Positions 25,332 through 33,606 of a stretch of DNA of 64,000 nt are shown here, piece by piece. The position numbers and the translations under genes were made by a program. Position 1 is the first letter of the stretch. The number at the start of each line of letters is the position of its first letter. The DNA comes from CBDDDW01 sp965226805 (lineage in GTDB: Bacteria > Chloroflexota > Dehalococcoidia > Lucifugimonadales > JAGWBF01): assembly GCA_965226805.1 (NCBI GenBank), contig CBDDDW010000025.1:102546-166545 (forward strand), given 5' to 3'. The notes beneath the pieces were generated by a model, which was given only the letters and a program-made list of their open reading frames with translations, was not told where the DNA came from and ran no database searches.

Positions 25332-26699
25332 CTATTGCACTTTTGTGAGCCCGATTAACTCGCCGATGTCCTCCGTGCTCTCCAGCGTCCAGAGGCGCTC
25401 CAATAGTGTGTCCGTCTGCTCCTGGGTGAGCACCTCCGTTGCCATCGAACGGAACTTCTCCGCTACTTCCTGGTCTGTCATGGGATTCTTCCAATGGCCC
25501 CTGTGGTATGGGAACTCGGCTGAGGTGTGACGCTCCCCTGAGGAGGTGATCACTTCGACCGTGCTCAAGAGTGCCTCAGGGGCCCTGCGGTTGGCCTCTT
25601 CTGACACGGATACCTTCACTTTCTGCATCAGCTCTGAAAGTCGCGGGTCGTGGAGGGACTCGTCAGCGAAGTGGTGCTGCTCCACTGCGCCGTGGGTCAG
25701 AGCGACGGCAACGGTGTAGGGGATACTGTGGTCCGCAGTTTCCCGGTTGGTGGGGTGCCACTTGTCAGCGTCGCCCGCCATGATATCCACGGCGGCCTTG
25801 AGTGTGCTGACGTGGACCTCGGATATCTCGTCCATGCTGGGGAGCTTTTCGCGGAGGCTGATGGCCGCCTCAACAACTGTCTGTGAGTACAGGCCAAAGG
25901 GAAAGCGCTTGATTGAGCACTCCATTATCTTGAACGGCTGCCCGTCGCCGCCGAATTGCTCGAGGGTGAAAGGAGACCCGGACACCGCATTGAAGTATCC
26001 TCCGGCGCCTTCGAATATGGGGGACGGGCCGGTCATGCCGCGCTCTGCGAGGAGAGCGGCGAAGACCCCGTTGCGCGCCGCGTTGGCATGGGCGCAACCT
26101 TTCCACATGGATACATCGCCTATGCGAGTCTGATGTAACGACACATTTGGGGCGATACACAGATTGAGGGTCTGGGCGATCTGAGCCTCTGAGAGCCTCA
26201 TCGCCTTGGCGGCGGCCATCGCGCTCGACATAACGCCGATCGTGACGTAGTCGAAGCCCCTGGGAATAATAGGTACTGCATCGCATATGCGGCAGAATAC
26301 TTCGTATGCCAGCACGGTGGCGGTGATCACATCCCTGCCGCTACCCCGAGCTATCTCGACGGAGGGCAGGACCGCTGCGATGTTATCGCTTGGGTGGCCG
26401 GGGTTCTTGCCTGTATAGCCATCGTTGAAGTCGAGGAACCGGATCATGACGCCGTTGGCGAAGGCTGCCATGTCCGGGGAGGTCTTCTGGCCCGATCCGA
26501 GAACGGTAGCAGGCACGCTGCTGGAGACGGTACCGGCCATGGCCCTGCCAACCCTGGCGGGCTCACTGTGGTACCCTCCCAGCGCGCAGCCTATGGAATC
26601 TATCATCATGCGTTTTGCTTGGCGCACCACTGGCTCGGGGAGGTCTTCGAACTTCAATGACGCGGCGTATGAGGTCAGGTGCTCTGCGATCTTGTCCAT
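25332..26699 (-). CDS. MmgE/PrpD family protein
   Basis: 455 residues of the 2-methylcitrate dehydratase / cis-aconitate decarboxylase family. N-terminal helical domain: YAASLKFEDLPEPVVRQAKRM, then DSIGCALGG. NGVMIRFLDFNDGYTGKNPGHPSDN is the conserved active-site segment with Asp and His. CIAPNVSLHQTR and WKGCAHANAARNGVFAALLA are further motifs. The C-terminal domain includes ADHSIPYTVAVAL. ATG 26699 has GGAGAG seven bases upstream; the frame extends to 27041 without homology. No other methylcitrate genes are near, so the substrate is not settled. Confidence 0.9.
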   Translation of the reverse strand: MDKIAEHLTSYAASLKFEDLPEPVVRQAKRMMIDSIGCALGGYHSEPARVGRAMAGTVSSSVPATVLGSGQKTSPDMAAFANGVMIRFLDFNDGYTGKNPGHPSDNIAAVLPSVEIARGSGRDVITATVLAYEVFCRICDAVPIIPRGFDYVTIGVMSSAMAAAKAMRLSEAQIAQTLNLCIAPNVSLHQTRIGDVSMWKGCAHANAARNGVFAALLAERGMTGPSPIFEGAGGYFNAVSGSPFTLEQFGGDGQPFKIMECSIKRFPFGLYSQTVVEAAISLREKLPSMDEISEVHVSTLKAAVDIMAGDADKWHPTNRETADHSIPYTVAVALTHGAVEQHHFADESLHDPRLSELMQKVKVSVSEEANRRAPEALLSTVEVITSSGERHTSAEFPYHRGHWKNPMTDQEVAEKFRSMATEVLTQEQTDTLLERLWTLESTEDIGELIGLTKVQ

Positions 26700-26890
26700 C
26701 TTTTCTCTCTCCAGACGAATTCTCCGAGGACGCGGGCTGACTTTGTTGAGGTGAGGCCGCCCCCGTGGGCAGCCCGCGAAACGACTGTCGACCCTTGCTG
26801 ACAGGCTCGTGAGGACGACCAATGATAGCACCTCTCTCGGGGGACTAACAACCTTTGGGCGCTGAGACATCCGCCCGTGTGCATTTGTGG
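26700..26890. other. Divergent intergenic region, no gene seen
   Basis: Between the MmgE/PrpD gene and the promoter of the cobalamin operon. Nothing recognised; no clear leftward promoter. Confidence 0.4.
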
Positions 26891-26919
26891 TTGCAATGTG
26901 CTCTATATTGTGATATACT
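26891..26919 (+). promoter_or_regulatory. Promoter of the cobalamin riboswitch operon
   Basis: TTGCAA (26891-26896), 17-bp spacer, TATACT (26914-26919). A start of transcription near 26926 would put the whole riboswitch in the leader. Confidence 0.6.
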
Positions 26920-26947
26920 ACTATGCACAATTTAATAGAGATCCATT

Positions 26948-27114
26948 GGTTGAGGTTGCTCGTAGGAGCTGAAAAGGGAAGCCGGTGTGAGTCCGGCGTG
27001 GCCCCGCCACTGTAACTGGTGAGAGCTTCCCCCACTGCCACTGGCCCGCTTCAGGCGGGTTGGGAAGGCCGGGAAGATCGTGATCAGCCAGAAGCCAGGA
27101 GACCTGCCTCGACC
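26948..27114 (+). ncRNA. Cobalamin riboswitch (B12 element)
   Basis: Adenosyl- or hydroxocobalamin-sensing leader RNA. The conserved core is plain to see: AAAAGGGAAGCCGGTGTGAG, TCCGGCGTGGCCCCGCCACT, GTAACTGG, then a variable stem, GCCACTGG...GGGAAGGCC, and the 3' conserved GAAGCCAGGAGACCTGCC. It is followed by an intrinsic terminator (27164-27190) and then btuF, so ligand binding probably ends transcription early. It controls the uptake and synthesis genes downstream. Confidence 0.95.
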
Positions 27115-27163
27115 AGAGCTTAAAACACTTCGCGGGAAGGGTGTGAGTCTCGGGGCCGCTTTT

Positions 27164-27190
27164 AACCTGACCAAGAAGGTCAGGTTTTTT
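27164..27190 (+). terminator. Intrinsic terminator of the cobalamin riboswitch
   Basis: Perfect 9-bp stem AACCTGACC / GGTCAGGTT with loop AAGAA, running into a T-tract that ends at 27190. It lies between the aptamer and the btuF ribosome site (GAGGAGGAG), as expected for a transcriptional off-switch. Confidence 0.9.
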
Positions 27191-27220
27191 TATTGGGAAC
27201 CCACTGAGGAGGAGAAGCCG

Positions 27221-28168
27221 ATGAAATCACTCATCCGAGAATCCCAGCCAATTCCACTGGCTCGCGTGCTCACCGGAGCCTTCATTACACTTGTGCTGAT
27301 CCTGGGCATCGCGTGTGGTGGGGACCCGACCTCCACGCCTACGCCCACTCCACCGGCGCCGGCCAGCTTCCCGCTCGTAATTACCGACAGCAATGGACAA
27401 TCGGTGACCTTCGAGGGCCCTCCACAGCGCATAGTTTCCTACGAGTCGGCGGCGGTGGAGATACTGTACGCCATGGGCGAGGGCACGCGTATCGCCGGGA
27501 CCCATGACTTCGTCGCACACCCACCAGAAGCCCTCGACATACCCAAAGTGGGGGGTGCATTCCAAATCAATCGAGAGAAGATAGTCGCGTTAGAGCCCGA
27601 CCTGATCTATACGTTCTACAGCGGGTCTCTTCCTGATCTGGAGAATCTAGGCGCGACGGTCCTCTACCTGGAGCTGCCAGAAAACCTGGAAGGGATCGCG
27701 GACCAGATGAGGATGTGGGGAAGTATAACGGGCAACACAGCGGCGGCGGAAAAGGTCGCCGCGGATTTCGAGATCGGGCTTAAGGAGCTGGAGGACCGGA
27801 TCGCTTCAGTGGAAAAAGGTCCCAGGGTGTTTCACGACGACTCCGAGTTTTTTACCCGGGGCCCGGACACCCTCTTGGGCCGGGTCTACACCCTGCTAAA
27901 GGCTCAGAACATTGCCGAGGGCGGTTATGGCCAGCTGAGCCCGGAAGTCATCGTAGACAAGGACCCAGAGGTCATCATCACGACCTTTCCCGAGGGCCTG
28001 GAGGCTATCACGGACAACCCGGCCTTACAGGGGGTCTCCGCCGTTAAGCAAGGCCGGGTTTACGCCATTGACGCAGGGGTATTCAGTATCAGTGTGCCCG
28101 GTCCCAGGTTTGTGGAGGCGATGGAAGAGCTGGCCAGACTGATACACCCGGACCTGTTCAGTAAGTAA
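27221..28168 (+). CDS. btuF: Cobalamin ABC transporter substrate-binding lipoprotein
   Basis: 315 residues. Signal segment ITLVLILGIACGG has a lipobox Cys, then a Thr/Pro linker (STPTPTPPAP). The binding domain is a type III fold: LVITDSNGQSVTFEGPPQRIVSYESAAVEIL, then the second lobe from YGQLSPEVI to IHPDLFSK. It is the first gene after the cobalamin riboswitch and precedes the permease and ATPase, so B12 or a corrinoid is the probable cargo. ATG 27221 has GAGGAGGAG upstream; the longer open frame from 27080 lies inside the riboswitch. Confidence 0.92.
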   Translation: MKSLIRESQPIPLARVLTGAFITLVLILGIACGGDPTSTPTPTPPAPASFPLVITDSNGQSVTFEGPPQRIVSYESAAVEILYAMGEGTRIAGTHDFVAHPPEALDIPKVGGAFQINREKIVALEPDLIYTFYSGSLPDLENLGATVLYLELPENLEGIADQMRMWGSITGNTAAAEKVAADFEIGLKELEDRIASVEKGPRVFHDDSEFFTRGPDTLLGRVYTLLKAQNIAEGGYGQLSPEVIVDKDPEVIITTFPEGLEAITDNPALQGVSAVKQGRVYAIDAGVFSISVPGPRFVEAMEELARLIHPDLFSK

Positions 28169-28175
28169 GGGGTAT

Positions 28176-29276
28176 ATGAGAATAGCGTTACCCTTTAACC
28201 TAAGAGTCCGGAGGGCCAGAAACTTCGAAGGCGTAGCCCAGCCGCTATACCTGGCCTATCCCTGGCGCCGGCTCGCCATTGGAATGCTGGCAGTGGTCGT
28301 TATTGGCGTGGTAGCGGCCGGCGTGGGGCCCGTATATGTGCCTCCCGTCACAGCCGCGAAAATCGTGGCCGCCAAGCTGCCTTTCCTCGATATAGGCGCC
28401 AGCTGGCCCAATAGCTGGGATACCATAATCTGGCAAATCAGATTTCCCCGCATCGTGTTGGCCGCCCTTGTGGGAGGCGCTCTGGCGATCTCCGGAGCAA
28501 CCTATCAGGGGCTCTTTCGAAACCCCCTGGCGGACCCATACTTTATCGGAGTCTCGGCTGGAGCGGCACTGGGGGCGACCGTAGTGCTGCTGACCAGCGT
28601 GCCGGTCTATTTCCACGGGTTCAGCCTATTGCCCATCGCTGCCTTTGCCGGGTCGATCGCGGCCGTCACCATAGCATACAGCGTCGCGAGGCAGGCAGGC
28701 GGCCTTCCTCTCCTCACCCTCATACTGGCTGGAGTAGCTATTTCGTCCCTGGCAACTGCGGTCACGAGCCTGCTGATGATACGCAGCGACCCCGATATAC
28801 GGCCGTTGCTGAGCTGGCTTCTTGGGGGCTTGATAGGTTCCCAATGGAAGGACGTCTATACCGTGCTTCCCTATCTGCTCGTGGGGACCCTCGTGATGAT
28901 GGCCTACGCCCGAATACTCAATATGTTCCAGCTGAACGAAGAGGAGGCGGAACAGCTCGGAGTCAACGTGGAGAGGACGAAGGTAGTCCTCATCGCCGTG
29001 GCGTCTCTGACCGCCGCGGCGGCAGTGTCGGTCAGTGGAATTATCGGCTTCGTCGGGATAATATCCCCCCACGCAGTACGTCTGGTATGGGGAAATGACC
29101 ATCGCTTTCTGTTGCCCATGGCGATGATCGTCGGCGCGGGCTTCCTGATCCTGGCCGACGTGGCTGCCCGGACGGTGGCCAGCCCAAGCGAGCTGCCGGT
29201 GGGCATCGTGACGGCCTTCTGCGGAGCACCCTTCTTCCTTTACCTGCTGAGAAGGGGCGGGAGGGTCGCCCTATGA
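28176..29276 (+). CDS. btuC: Cobalamin ABC transporter permease (FecCD/BtuC family)
   Basis: 366 residues with about ten membrane segments. IWQIRFPRIVLAALVGGALA and SGATYQGLFRNPLADPYFIG are the FecCD motifs; SGIIGFVGIISPHAVRLVWG is the conserved C-terminal coupling segment. The gene begins 7 bp after btuF and its stop overlaps the ATPase start (ATGA), so the three subunits are translated together. Inner-membrane partner of the binding protein and ATPase. Confidence 0.94.
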   Translation: MRIALPFNLRVRRARNFEGVAQPLYLAYPWRRLAIGMLAVVVIGVVAAGVGPVYVPPVTAAKIVAAKLPFLDIGASWPNSWDTIIWQIRFPRIVLAALVGGALAISGATYQGLFRNPLADPYFIGVSAGAALGATVVLLTSVPVYFHGFSLLPIAAFAGSIAAVTIAYSVARQAGGLPLLTLILAGVAISSLATAVTSLLMIRSDPDIRPLLSWLLGGLIGSQWKDVYTVLPYLLVGTLVMMAYARILNMFQLNEEEAEQLGVNVERTKVVLIAVASLTAAAAVSVSGIIGFVGIISPHAVRLVWGNDHRFLLPMAMIVGAGFLILADVAARTVASPSELPVGIVTAFCGAPFFLYLLRRGGRVAL

Positions 29277-30127
29277 GCGCGCTTCCATATTTCAAGGCCG
29301 ATGGGATAGGGTTTTCCTACGGCAAGAGGACCGTACTGAGGGAGATCAGCCTCGAGGCAGAGGTGGGCGAAGTGGTGGGCCTGGTGGGCCCCAACGGCGT
29401 AGGGAAGACCACTTTCCTCAAGGTCGTCAGCGGAACTCTGACCCCTGATATCGGCAGGGTTTACATACAGGGAATGGCTCTCCCTGATCTGAGTCCAAGA
29501 GATAGGGCCAGGCTGGTGGCGACGGTGCAACAGAACCCTGCCGTACCCCCTGGCTTTACTGCCCTGGAGGTGGTCTTGATGGGCAGGAACCCGTACCTGG
29601 GTTTGCTCCAGTGGGAAGGGCCCAAGGACGTGGAGGTGTGCCGTCGGGTTATGGAGCTGACCGGGACGTGGGAGTTAGCTAACCGCCGGGTCGTCTCATT
29701 GTCCGGCGGTGAGATGCAGAGGGTGTTCATAGCCCGCGCGCTGGCGCAAGAGACCCCCCTTCTCGTCCTGGATGAGCCCACCGCACATTTGGACATCAGC
29801 TACCAGGCTGGTATTCTCGACATGATGGAGACAATACGAAGGGAAACCAGCATCGCCGTCCTGCTGGCGATGCATGACCTCACCCTGGCAGCCCAGTACT
29901 GCAGCCGAATCGCTGCCCTGCATGAGGGAAGCATCTATGCCATCGGGGCGCCGGCTGAGGTGCTGACGGCAGAAATCGTATCCACGGTTTTCGCGGCGCC
30001 TGTCTCCATCATCGAGCACCCCGTCCACAAGACTCCCGTGGTACTGCCTGTGGGGCGGCTATCCAACGGCGGGACAAAGACGGATGGTAGCAAGGCGAAG
30101 AGTGGCAAGCATGAGGACGAGTCCTGA
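29273..30127 (+). CDS. btuD: Cobalamin ABC transporter ATP-binding protein
   Basis: 284 residues. Walker A GPNGVGKTTFLK, Q-loop VQQNPAVPPGFTALEVV, signature LSGGEMQRVFIARAL, Walker B LLVLDEPTAHLD and H-loop AMHDLTLAAQY. It is typical of FecE/BtuD-type ATPases, with a C-terminal tail of about 30 extra, Lys- and Gly-rich residues. Start ATG 29273 overlaps the btuC stop. The next gene (cobO) starts 40 bp after. Confidence 0.94.
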   Translation: MSALPYFKADGIGFSYGKRTVLREISLEAEVGEVVGLVGPNGVGKTTFLKVVSGTLTPDIGRVYIQGMALPDLSPRDRARLVATVQQNPAVPPGFTALEVVLMGRNPYLGLLQWEGPKDVEVCRRVMELTGTWELANRRVVSLSGGEMQRVFIARALAQETPLLVLDEPTAHLDISYQAGILDMMETIRRETSIAVLLAMHDLTLAAQYCSRIAALHEGSIYAIGAPAEVLTAEIVSTVFAAPVSIIEHPVHKTPVVLPVGRLSNGGTKTDGSKAKSGKHEDES

Positions 30128-30167
30128 GGCCTTGGCCGCGGCTGAGCTTCGGAGGGGCGGAGGAGAC

Positions 30168-30734
30168 ATGAAAGAGAGTCCGGTCACGTCCCATCAGCCG
30201 GTTAAGGGGCCAAGGATCAAGAAGGGGCTGGTGATCGTCAACACCGGAAACGGCAAAGGGAAGACCTCCGCGGCCATGGGTGTGCTGTTTCGGGCATGGG
30301 GTCGGGATATGCGCGTCATAATGCTCCAGTTCATCAAGCACACCGGCGCCAGATTCGGGGAGCAGCGGGCCGCAAAGAAGATCAGCGTAGACATGCTGGC
30401 CTATGGCGACGGGTTCACCTGGCGGTCCAGGGACATGGACAAAACGGCAGCCATGGCCCGGGAGCAGTGGGAAGTCTGCAAAGAGAAGATAGGTTCCGGC
30501 CAGTACGACCTGGTGGTACTGGACGAGATAACTTACACCATGCATTACGGCTGGATCCCGGTGGAAGAGGTGATCGAGACGCTCCGGCGCCGGCCAGAGC
30601 AGCTCCACGTTATCATTACAGGCCGGTACGCCCCCCAGGAGATCATCGATTACGCGGACCTGGTAACCGAGATGAAAGAGATCAAGCACCCCTACAGTCG
30701 AGGAATCAAAGCTCAGCCCGGCATTGAGTTCTGA
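30168..30734 (+). CDS. cobO: Corrinoid adenosyltransferase, CobO/BtuR type
   Basis: Adenosylates cob(I)yrinic acid diamide and other corrinoids. 188 residues. P-loop IVNTGNGKGKTSAAMG; ARFGEQRAA; the GDGFTWRSRD segment; LVVLDEITYTMHYGWI, Walker-B-like; VIITGRYAP; and the terminal TEMKEIKHPYSRGIKAQPGIEF typical of the family. GGAGGAG just upstream selects ATG 30168; the frame is open from 30084. It is the second adenosyltransferase type in the window (see 12820). Its stop overlaps the cobQ start. Confidence 0.95.
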   Translation: MKESPVTSHQPVKGPRIKKGLVIVNTGNGKGKTSAAMGVLFRAWGRDMRVIMLQFIKHTGARFGEQRAAKKISVDMLAYGDGFTWRSRDMDKTAAMAREQWEVCKEKIGSGQYDLVVLDEITYTMHYGWIPVEEVIETLRRRPEQLHVIITGRYAPQEIIDYADLVTEMKEIKHPYSRGIKAQPGIEF

Positions 30735-32401
30735 TGAGTAAGCGCCCGCGGGCCCGGACCGGAGGAAGGGTCCTCATGGTCCAGGGCACCGCCTCTCACG
30801 TTGGCAAGAGCATCCTGGTGGCGGCCCTGTGTCGCATCTTCCGCCAGGACGGGTTCACGGTCGCCCCGTTCAAGGCGCAGAACATGTCCAACAACTCCTA
30901 CGTGACCCCCGACGGTGGAGAGATCGGGCGTGCCCAGGCAGTGCAGGCCGAGGCCGCCGGCATCGAGCCGTCCGTCGAGATGAACCCCATATTGTTGAAG
31001 CCGGAGTCCGACCACCGCTCTCAGGTGGTGCTTCTAGGAAGGCCGCTCCAGTCCGCAGAAGCCGGTTGGTATGCCACCATGAAGCCGCGGCTCTGGCAGG
31101 CGGTGTCGGAGTCCCTCGACAGCCTTCGAGGACGGTACGACATCGTAGTGGTGGAGGGCGCGGGAAGCCCAGCCGAGATCAACCTCAAACAGAACGAGAT
31201 CGTGAACATGCGGGTCGCCCTACATGCTGATGCCCCGGTCATGCTCGTGGGAGACATCGACCGCGGAGGGGTGTTCGCTTCTTTGGTGGGCACCCTGGAG
31301 CTGCTGGACCCCGATGAGCGGGAGCGGATAAAAGCTTTCATCGTCAATAAGTTCCGCGGCGATCTGAGCCTGCTGGTGCCTGGACTGGATTGGCTGGAGG
31401 AGCGCACAGGTATTCCCGTCGCGGGGGTCATACCGTACTTCCGCGACATCCATATCCCGGAGGAGGACTCCGTCTCTTTAGAAGAGCGAGGCCGCCTGAA
31501 ACATCAGCGGGACTACGTCTTGGACATCGCCGTGATAGGCCACCACCACATCTCCAATTTCGACGACTTCGACCCCTTGGTGCGGGAGGAGGGGGTGAGG
31601 TTAAGGTTCGTGGAGGACGGCGACACCCTGGGTAAGCCGGACCTTATCATCCTGCCCGGCACCAAGAGCACGATAGCCGATCTGGAGCGGCTCAAGAGGC
31701 TGGGCGTAGCCGGCCAGATAATCGCTCAGGCCCGCGGCGGCACCCCCGTCATCGGCATCTGCGGAGGGTACCAGATGCTCGGCGAGCGCATCCTGGACCC
31801 CGATGGGGTGGAATCCCCACAGGCCGAAACCGCAGCCTTGGGGCTGCTGCCGATCACAACTGTGTTCTCGAGTATCAAAGAGACTCACAGGGTCAAGGGG
31901 ATGGTGGGCCAGGCTCCTGGGCTCCTGGAAGGCGCCGCGGGACTCCCCTTGGAAGGCTACGAGATCCACATGGGCCATTCCGATGTTCATACCGGCCAGT
32001 CGCTGTCACAGCCTTCCATCCACGGTCCGTTCCACATCTTGGAGAGGTCGGGGAGGGCGTGTGACGGGTGGGACGGAGCGACGGACTCCACAGGACGGGT
32101 GCTTGGGACCTATGTGCACGGACTTTTTCATAACTCTGCCATACGGAAGGCGGTCTTGCAAAACCTCGCCGAGTGGAAAGGCTTGGCCCTTCCCCCGGCA
32201 GCCGCGAGCGATTCAGTGTCCGAGGGGGTGACCAGGTCTCTGGAGTACGACAAGCTGGCCGACCTGGTGCGCGAAAGTCTCAACATGGACCTGGTCTACC
32301 GGATAGCCGGTTTGGACGGGCCCGTGAGGGAGGATGTCCCTAGAGGAGATGGAGGGGCGACGCAGCCGACGAGTCGCAATCCAGCGCGTGGTCGAAGCTA
32401 A
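30734..32401 (+). CDS. cobQ: Cobyric acid synthase
   Basis: Amidates adenosylcobyrinic a,c-diamide at four side chains using glutamine and ATP. 555 residues. N-terminal ATPase domain: MVQGTASHVGKSILVAALCR, FKAQNMSNNSYVT, EGAGSPAEINL, VGDIDRGGVFASL. C-terminal glutaminase domain: IGICGGYQMLG with the nucleophilic Cys and GTYVHGLF with the His. The last 20 or so residues are rich in Gly, Arg and Pro and overlap a fragment resembling the GGGGCGACGCA palindrome, so the tail may be repeat-derived. Start overlaps cobO (TGATG). Confidence 0.95.
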   Translation: MSKRPRARTGGRVLMVQGTASHVGKSILVAALCRIFRQDGFTVAPFKAQNMSNNSYVTPDGGEIGRAQAVQAEAAGIEPSVEMNPILLKPESDHRSQVVLLGRPLQSAEAGWYATMKPRLWQAVSESLDSLRGRYDIVVVEGAGSPAEINLKQNEIVNMRVALHADAPVMLVGDIDRGGVFASLVGTLELLDPDERERIKAFIVNKFRGDLSLLVPGLDWLEERTGIPVAGVIPYFRDIHIPEEDSVSLEERGRLKHQRDYVLDIAVIGHHHISNFDDFDPLVREEGVRLRFVEDGDTLGKPDLIILPGTKSTIADLERLKRLGVAGQIIAQARGGTPVIGICGGYQMLGERILDPDGVESPQAETAALGLLPITTVFSSIKETHRVKGMVGQAPGLLEGAAGLPLEGYEIHMGHSDVHTGQSLSQPSIHGPFHILERSGRACDGWDGATDSTGRVLGTYVHGLFHNSAIRKAVLQNLAEWKGLALPPAAASDSVSEGVTRSLEYDKLADLVRESLNMDLVYRIAGLDGPVREDVPRGDGGATQPTSRNPARGRS

Positions 32402-32418
32402 GGAGATAGGGCCGAAGA

Positions 32419-33534
32419 TTAACCGGAGTCGGCCGGCGGCTGACCCGTGGTAGCCAAAAAAGACGTCGCCTCACTATCGCCCGGAGGGTCGCTGTTGACG
32501 AAGCACGTAATCGTCTGGTTAGGTTCGAGGTATACCTCCACCCTCTCGGCCTGCCGGTAGCGGGCGGTATGGTGTTGGAGGCTGTGCACCAGGTCGCCCG
32601 AGGGAAGGGAGAGGGCGTACAGGTAGTGCATTCCCCGGAATGCCCTCCTCAGCACCCCTCCGGCGCCGGTCTCGGAAGCCCTCATCGCTACATCATCCGG
32701 TCGGACCAGCACCTCCACGGCTGTTCCGGGGTCAAGCTTAACCTCAGGGCGCAGAATCCCAATCTCGGTGACAAGCCCATCGTCCGTCGCAACGGCTGGA
32801 ATAAAGTCGGCGACTCCAAGAAACCGGGCTACATAGCGGGACTGGGGATGGTGGAAAACCTCCTCAGGGGTGTCTATTTGCAGGATTCGCCCGGCGTTTA
32901 TGATGGCGACCTTGTCACCCATGGCGAGGGCCTCCTCCTGATCGTGGGTGACATAAACGGTGGTTACCTTGCCAGCGCGGAGAATCGTCTTCAGCTCGCC
33001 GCGCAACTGCAGCCGTAGCTGAAGGTCCAAATTGCTGAACGGTTCATCCAGAAGCAAGGCGATAGGGCGAGGAGCCAGTGAGCGGGCCAGCGCTACTCTC
33101 TGCTGCTCGCCGCCGGAAAGCTGATAGGGGTAGCTGTCCTCGAGACGGGCCAGCCGGACCATCTCGAGGACCTCCTTCGCCCTCCTGGCCTTTGCCCTTC
33201 TCTTCCACCCGGTGAGGCCGAAAACCACATTCTGCCCCACGGTCATATGAGGGAACAGGGCGTAGTCCTGAAAAACCATGCCGAGTTTTCTTTCCTCCGG
33301 TGGAGCCCAGACTCCAGGGCCCGCGACGGCACGCCCATTCAAGACAACGCTCCCGGCATCGGGCACCTCGAAGCCTGCCACAAGCCGCAGCAGAGTAGTC
33401 TTACCCCCGCCGCTGGGGCCGACGAGAGCTAGAATCTCACCGGCAGCCAGGCTGAGGTCCACATCCGCCACCGCGCTCTTCCCGCCGAAGAGCTTGGTCA
33501 CGCCTTCACACTGGATGACCGGCTGGTCCGCCAT
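32419..33534 (-). CDS. ABC transporter ATP-binding protein (Fe3+/FbpC type)
   Basis: 371 residues. Walker A GPSGGGKTTLL, Q-loop MVFQDYALFPHMTVGQNV, signature LSGGEQQRVALARSL, Walker B IALLLDEPFSNLD, H-loop YVTHDQEEALAMGD, then a TOBE-type domain after residue 240 (LRPEVKLDPGTAVEVLVRPD). This layout is that of FbpC/PotA-like importers. It follows the permease (72-bp gap) and the binding protein on the same strand, making a complete importer, probably for ferric iron. Confidence 0.92.
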   Translation of the reverse strand: MADQPVIQCEGVTKLFGGKSAVADVDLSLAAGEILALVGPSGGGKTTLLRLVAGFEVPDAGSVVLNGRAVAGPGVWAPPEERKLGMVFQDYALFPHMTVGQNVVFGLTGWKRRAKARRAKEVLEMVRLARLEDSYPYQLSGGEQQRVALARSLAPRPIALLLDEPFSNLDLQLRLQLRGELKTILRAGKVTTVYVTHDQEEALAMGDKVAIINAGRILQIDTPEEVFHHPQSRYVARFLGVADFIPAVATDDGLVTEIGILRPEVKLDPGTAVEVLVRPDDVAMRASETGAGGVLRRAFRGMHYLYALSLPSGDLVHSLQHHTARYRQAERVEVYLEPNQTITCFVNSDPPGDSEATSFLATTGQPPADSG

Positions 33535-33576
33535 TACCGTCTCCCGCCACCAGGTCCAGGTATCTGTTCAGCCACC

Positions 33577-33605
33577 AGCCTACCTTTGGTGAATGTGCTT
33601 GTCAA
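33577..33605 (-). promoter_or_regulatory. Possible internal promoter before the ABC ATPase gene
   Basis: Minus strand: TTGACA (33605-33600), 17-bp spacer, TAGGCT (33582-33577). Perfect -35, weak -10. The gene is also reachable by read-through from the permease. Confidence 0.3.
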
Positions 33606-33606
33606 T

